A DNA stretch of 9,526 nucleotides from an uncultured Lachnospiraceae bacterium (GTDB taxonomy: Bacteria; Bacillota; Clostridia; Lachnospirales; Lachnospiraceae): contig USKC01000100.1 in the NCBI GenBank assembly GCA_900555195.1, positions 1 to 9,526 on the forward strand. Reading direction: 5' to 3'. Of this stretch, positions 7,661 to 9,526 are shown in pieces. The stretch's first letter is position 1. Every line of letters begins with the position of its first letter. The notes under the pieces are model-generated. The model had not been told where the DNA came from. It searched no databases and was given only the letters and a program-made list of their open reading frames with translations. The position numbers were made by a program, and so were the translations under genes.

Positions 7661-9043
7661 CTATTCATTCAAAGCCTCATTTACCCTTTCCGTCAATTCA
7701 TTCAATCCCTCTTCCACAGTAAGGCTCTTCGTCATAATCAGGCTGTTCTCTTCATCCAGGATTGTCCCGATCACCCCAGATTTCTCATGTACCGGTACCT
7801 CAAAGGATATCTGGTTCACTTCATACGCGCTCTCACACCCTTCCGGAAAACCTTCCTGGCTCAGGTAAAGCTCCATGATTTCTTCTGTGCGAACAGCAGG
7901 AAGGCCTCCATTTGCCGCCACGATTTTTGCTCCCTCCTCGCTGCACAGGAATTTCACAAACTGCCATGCCGCTTCTTTATGTGCAGAGTTTGAATTTACA
8001 CACATCGGGAATGCAGCTCCGACCGCATCACCTTCCTGACCGTCTGACATATGCGGCGCTTTCACCATTCCCCACTCAAATGGAATCTCTCCCGCAGCTT
8101 CCTGTTCCAATAGTGTCGTGTTAAACCAGGTTCCCTGATATACGGTTGCCACCTGCTGGTTAAAGAAAGTGCCCGTATAATGAAGGCTGCCGGTAGAAAT
8201 GGTGGAATAATCCATTATGTAACCGTTATCCTGCAAATCCACAACCATCTCATATGCATCCTTCATAAAGCTGTAATCCGTTTCGATCGTGGTATGTTTT
8301 CCATCGGAAATCGTCATATTCTGAACGCTGGCGGGCCAGTTCTGCAGATATCCCCCATATACCTTATCCGCCCCACTTCCGCTGGTCATCTGTTTGCACA
8401 TTTCCGCCCAGTCTTCCCATGTCATATCATTCGTAGGATAATCAACCCCTGCCTGATCAAACAAATCTTTATTATAATATAACAGCCAGAGGTCATTTCT
8501 AAATGGAAGCCCATACAGCTTTCCATCAAGGGTCAGCTTTTCCGCAGCTCCATCGTAGATGGAAAGATCTACTCCATCTCTTTCCACATAAGGCATCAGA
8601 TCTTCAATCTGGCCATTTGACACCAACGTCATATATTGCTGATTATTTTTAGAATAAATCAGGTCTATATCTTCGCCGCCCGCCATCATTGTCGTCACTT
8701 TTTCAATATAGTCCGAATTCAGAATGTCAATCACATTGAATGTCACATTCGGATGCATTTCTGTAAACTTATCCATCACTTCCTTAAAATAAGGGGTAAT
8801 GGAATAGTCCACTATTGTGGCAGTAAGGACAATCGGTTCACTTTCCCAATCCTCCACGCCCGCCGCGCTTTCTGACGAAGTCTCTTGGGGTACACTTTCT
8901 TCCGAGGCTGCTGCCGCATCCCCCCCGGTTTCAGCGGCGGCCGTTCCCCCATCGGCCGCCTGTCCGCATCCGGCCAAAGCAGACATCCCCATTGTTAAAA
9001 CTGCCGCCAGAGCAACCACTTTTTGCAACATCTTTCTTTTCAT
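7661..9043 (-). CDS. Sugar ABC transporter solute-binding lipoprotein (CUT1)
   Basis: Extracellular sugar-binding lipoprotein of 460 residues that delivers substrate to the two permeases encoded downstream. The signal peptide has Lys/Arg at positions 2-4 and 8 and a hydrophobic core (about 9-22). It ends in the lipobox LAGC with Cys26 as the lipidated residue. A low-complexity Ala/Gly/Glu/Ser linker (27-66) tethers the domain to the membrane. From about 70 the protein follows the family 1 solute-binding fold: VMDKFTEMHPNVTFNV, LTLDGKLYGLPFRND, LLYYNKDLFDQAGV, and late in the chain AAWQFVKFLCSEEGAKIV and NGGLPAVR. The ATG at 9043 has AAGGAG (9051-9056) 7 bases upstream. It is the first gene of the operon. 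The ligand is not readable; the GH2 enzyme hints at a beta-mannoside or related oligosaccharide. Confidence 0.95.
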   Translation of the reverse strand: MKRKMLQKVVALAAVLTMGMSALAGCGQAADGGTAAAETGGDAAAASEESVPQETSSESAAGVEDWESEPIVLTATIVDYSITPYFKEVMDKFTEMHPNVTFNVIDILNSDYIEKVTTMMAGGEDIDLIYSKNNQQYMTLVSNGQIEDLMPYVERDGVDLSIYDGAAEKLTLDGKLYGLPFRNDLWLLYYNKDLFDQAGVDYPTNDMTWEDWAEMCKQMTSGSGADKVYGGYLQNWPASVQNMTISDGKHTTIETDYSFMKDAYEMVVDLQDNGYIMDYSTISTGSLHYTGTFFNQQVATVYQGTWFNTTLLEQEAAGEIPFEWGMVKAPHMSDGQEGDAVGAAFPMCVNSNSAHKEAAWQFVKFLCSEEGAKIVAANGGLPAVRTEEIMELYLSQEGFPEGCESAYEVNQISFEVPVHEKSGVIGTILDEENSLIMTKSLTVEEGLNELTERVNEALNE

Positions 9044-9077
9044 AACCTCTCTCCTTTCTGGTGGTTTTCATAAGTCC

Positions 9078-9105
9078 ATTATCCTCTTTTGCCGTTTAAA
9101 TTCAA
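9078..9105 (-). promoter_or_regulatory. Candidate promoter of the transport operon
   Basis: On the minus strand TTGAAT (9100-9105) and GATAAT (9078-9083) are separated by 16 bases, which would give a start near 9071 and a short leader with the ribosome site at 9051-9056. The same GATAAT hexamer is used in the predicted regulator promoter. The -35 box is weak. An alternative TATAAT at 9221-9226 lacks a good -35, so the promoter position is uncertain. Confidence 0.35.
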
Positions 9106-9112
9106 TGCAATC

Positions 9113-9121
9113 AACCGCTTC
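9113..9121. promoter_or_regulatory. Possible LacI-type operator core upstream of the operon
   Basis: AACCGCTTC differs at one base from AACCGTTTC in the regulator leader (50-58), and 10 of 14 positions match when both sites are aligned on the CG centre. It lies just upstream of the candidate -35 box. It is partly symmetric around CpG and could also be read as a degenerate catabolite-responsive element, but the match to that consensus is poor. Confidence 0.28.
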
Positions 9122-9131
9122 AAACATGTAC

Positions 9132-9205
9132 TTTTTTCATGTATGCATAATTTTTCATGGAATTTTTTTATGTTTTTGTAATATTTTAATAATCAGTTGT
9201 TTTTT
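9132..9205 (-). promoter_or_regulatory. T-tract-rich stretch upstream of the operon, possible curved DNA
   Basis: T runs of 4-7 bases begin near 9132, 9151, 9163, 9173, 9184 and 9200. They are A tracts on the transcribed-sense minus strand. The middle ones are about 10-12 bases apart, near helical phasing. Such tracts can curve DNA or contact the RNA polymerase alpha subunits. CATGTA is repeated at 9125-9130 and 9138-9143. The function is inferred only. Confidence 0.35.
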
Positions 9206-9223
9206 AGACACCGATCCGCTATT

Positions 9224-9251
9224 ATAAATACAGCAAATTTGCTGTATTTAT
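9224..9251. promoter_or_regulatory. Perfect 28-bp palindrome, candidate operator
   Basis: The 14-base half ATAAATACAGCAAA (9224-9237) is followed immediately by its exact reverse complement (9238-9251). There is no loop, so a DNA-binding dimer site is more likely than an RNA terminator. It overlaps a minus-strand TATAAT (9221-9226) and lies just downstream of a possible plus-strand promoter (TTGTTT 9197-9202, 17 bases, TATTAT 9220-9225). It could be the operator of the LacI-type protein or of a gene beyond the right edge. Confidence 0.6.
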
Positions 9252-9298
9252 TTGTATAATTTAAGTAATCATTCAAATCTGTCTGCCATTCCCGGCGC

Positions 9299-9502
9299 GC
9301 CAAAGAGATCCTGCCCCTTCCCTGCCGCAGGATATTCTTCCCGCAGGGCCTTTAAAAACGCCGGCACTTACGCGCTGTCTTCTGGCGCGTTATGTACCGC
9401 TGCGTTTTTAACGGAGCGAGAGCGTCCCTGCGGGAAGCATACTTCCGATCCCTGGGAAGGGCAGGCTCCGGACTGCGTCCCGCACGGGGACAGGCCAAAG
9501 AG
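9299..9502. mobile_element. Possible miniature element bounded by 9-bp direct repeats
   Basis: GCCAAAGAG occurs at 9299-9307 and again at 9494-9502, enclosing 186 bases that contain the large inverted repeat. Just inside, CCTGCCCC (9310-9317) and GGGGACAGG (9486-9494) are near-inverted copies, the latter overlapping the right repeat by one base. This looks like a non-autonomous element with a target-site duplication, but a 9-base match could be chance and no transposase is present. Confidence 0.3.
9310..9465. repeat. Large nested inverted repeat, long hairpin or structured RNA
   Basis: Successive arms pair from outside in. 9310-9322 pairs with 9454-9465 (12 bp, one bulged C). TAT 9333-9335 pairs with ATA 9439-9441. 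CTTCCCGCAGGG 9337-9348 pairs perfectly with 9426-9437. TTAAAAACGC 9352-9361 pairs perfectly with 9402-9411. CGG/CCG and AC/GT pairs follow at 9362-9367 and 9394-9399. ACGCGC 9370-9375 pairs with GCGCGT 9385-9390 around a 9-base loop. About 48 pairs form in all. No U tract follows on either strand, so it is not a standard terminator. A dispersed palindromic repeat or a non-coding RNA is possible. Confidence 0.7.
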
Positions 9503-9526
9503 CGGCAAACAGGGATTGAAAACGGA

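Larger units (their letters stand above)
9266..9526. other. GC-rich intergenic segment without a recognisable gene
   Basis: No convincing coding frame is seen on either strand from 9266 to the window edge. Composition shifts sharply from AT-rich (9060-9290) to GC-rich. The segment is dominated by the nested inverted repeat described separately, plus a small hairpin in which GTCCC (9477-9481) pairs with GGGAC (9487-9491) around a 5-base loop. A gene beginning or ending beyond 9526 cannot be excluded. Confidence 0.6.

Noticed and set aside
8817..9227. Plus-strand open frame of 136 codons over the start of the binding-protein gene
   Set aside because: It mirrors the signal peptide and linker of the lipoprotein and runs into AT-rich promoter DNA. 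No supporting motif is visible.
9310..9465. CRISPR array or tRNA/rRNA gene in the GC-rich tail
   Set aside because: There are no regularly spaced direct repeats, no cloverleaf with a T-loop consensus, and no recognisable ribosomal RNA sequence. The structure is a single long nested hairpin.

Overview
The window looks like a carbohydrate-utilisation locus from a gut-type Firmicute, most likely a Lachnospiraceae/Clostridia member (Enterocloster, Hungatella or Lachnoclostridium-like). The grounds are moderate GC content, GGAGG-type ribosome sites, a lipoprotein solute-binding protein with a long Ala/Gly/Glu-rich linker, a CUT1 sugar ABC importer without its own ATPase gene, and a LacI-family regulator of a type I associate with these bacteria. 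The genus is an inference.

Layout: a LacI-type regulator (106-1107, + strand) faces a six-gene operon on the minus strand. The two meet at a bidirectional terminator (1129-1159). In transcription order, right to left, the operon is: solute-binding lipoprotein (9043-7661), an intercistronic hairpin (7645-7596), MalF-like permease (7566-6676), MalG-like permease (6610-5753), glycoside hydrolase family 2 enzyme of the beta-mannosidase type (5716-3164), cytoplasmic PD40/TolB-like beta-propeller protein (3189-2104) and aldo/keto reductase (2111-1194). The last three genes overlap each other.

Working model: the lipoprotein captures an oligosaccharide or glycoside, the two permeases import it using an ATPase encoded elsewhere, and the GH2 enzyme, which has no signal peptide, trims it in the cytoplasm. 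The reductase may process a released sugar or aglycone, and the propeller protein has no clear role. The LacI protein probably senses a product and controls the operon. It appears to lack the usual LacI hinge helix.

The most unusual DNA is outside the genes. A 483-base upstream region (9044-9526) holds a perfect 28-bp AT-rich palindrome (9224-9251), runs of T tracts, and a very GC-rich nested inverted repeat (9310-9465) able to form a hairpin of about 48 base pairs, flanked by 9-bp direct repeats. An imperfect 21-bp duplication spans the end of the malG-like gene and the ribosome site of the GH2 gene. It looks like a scar of gene assembly.
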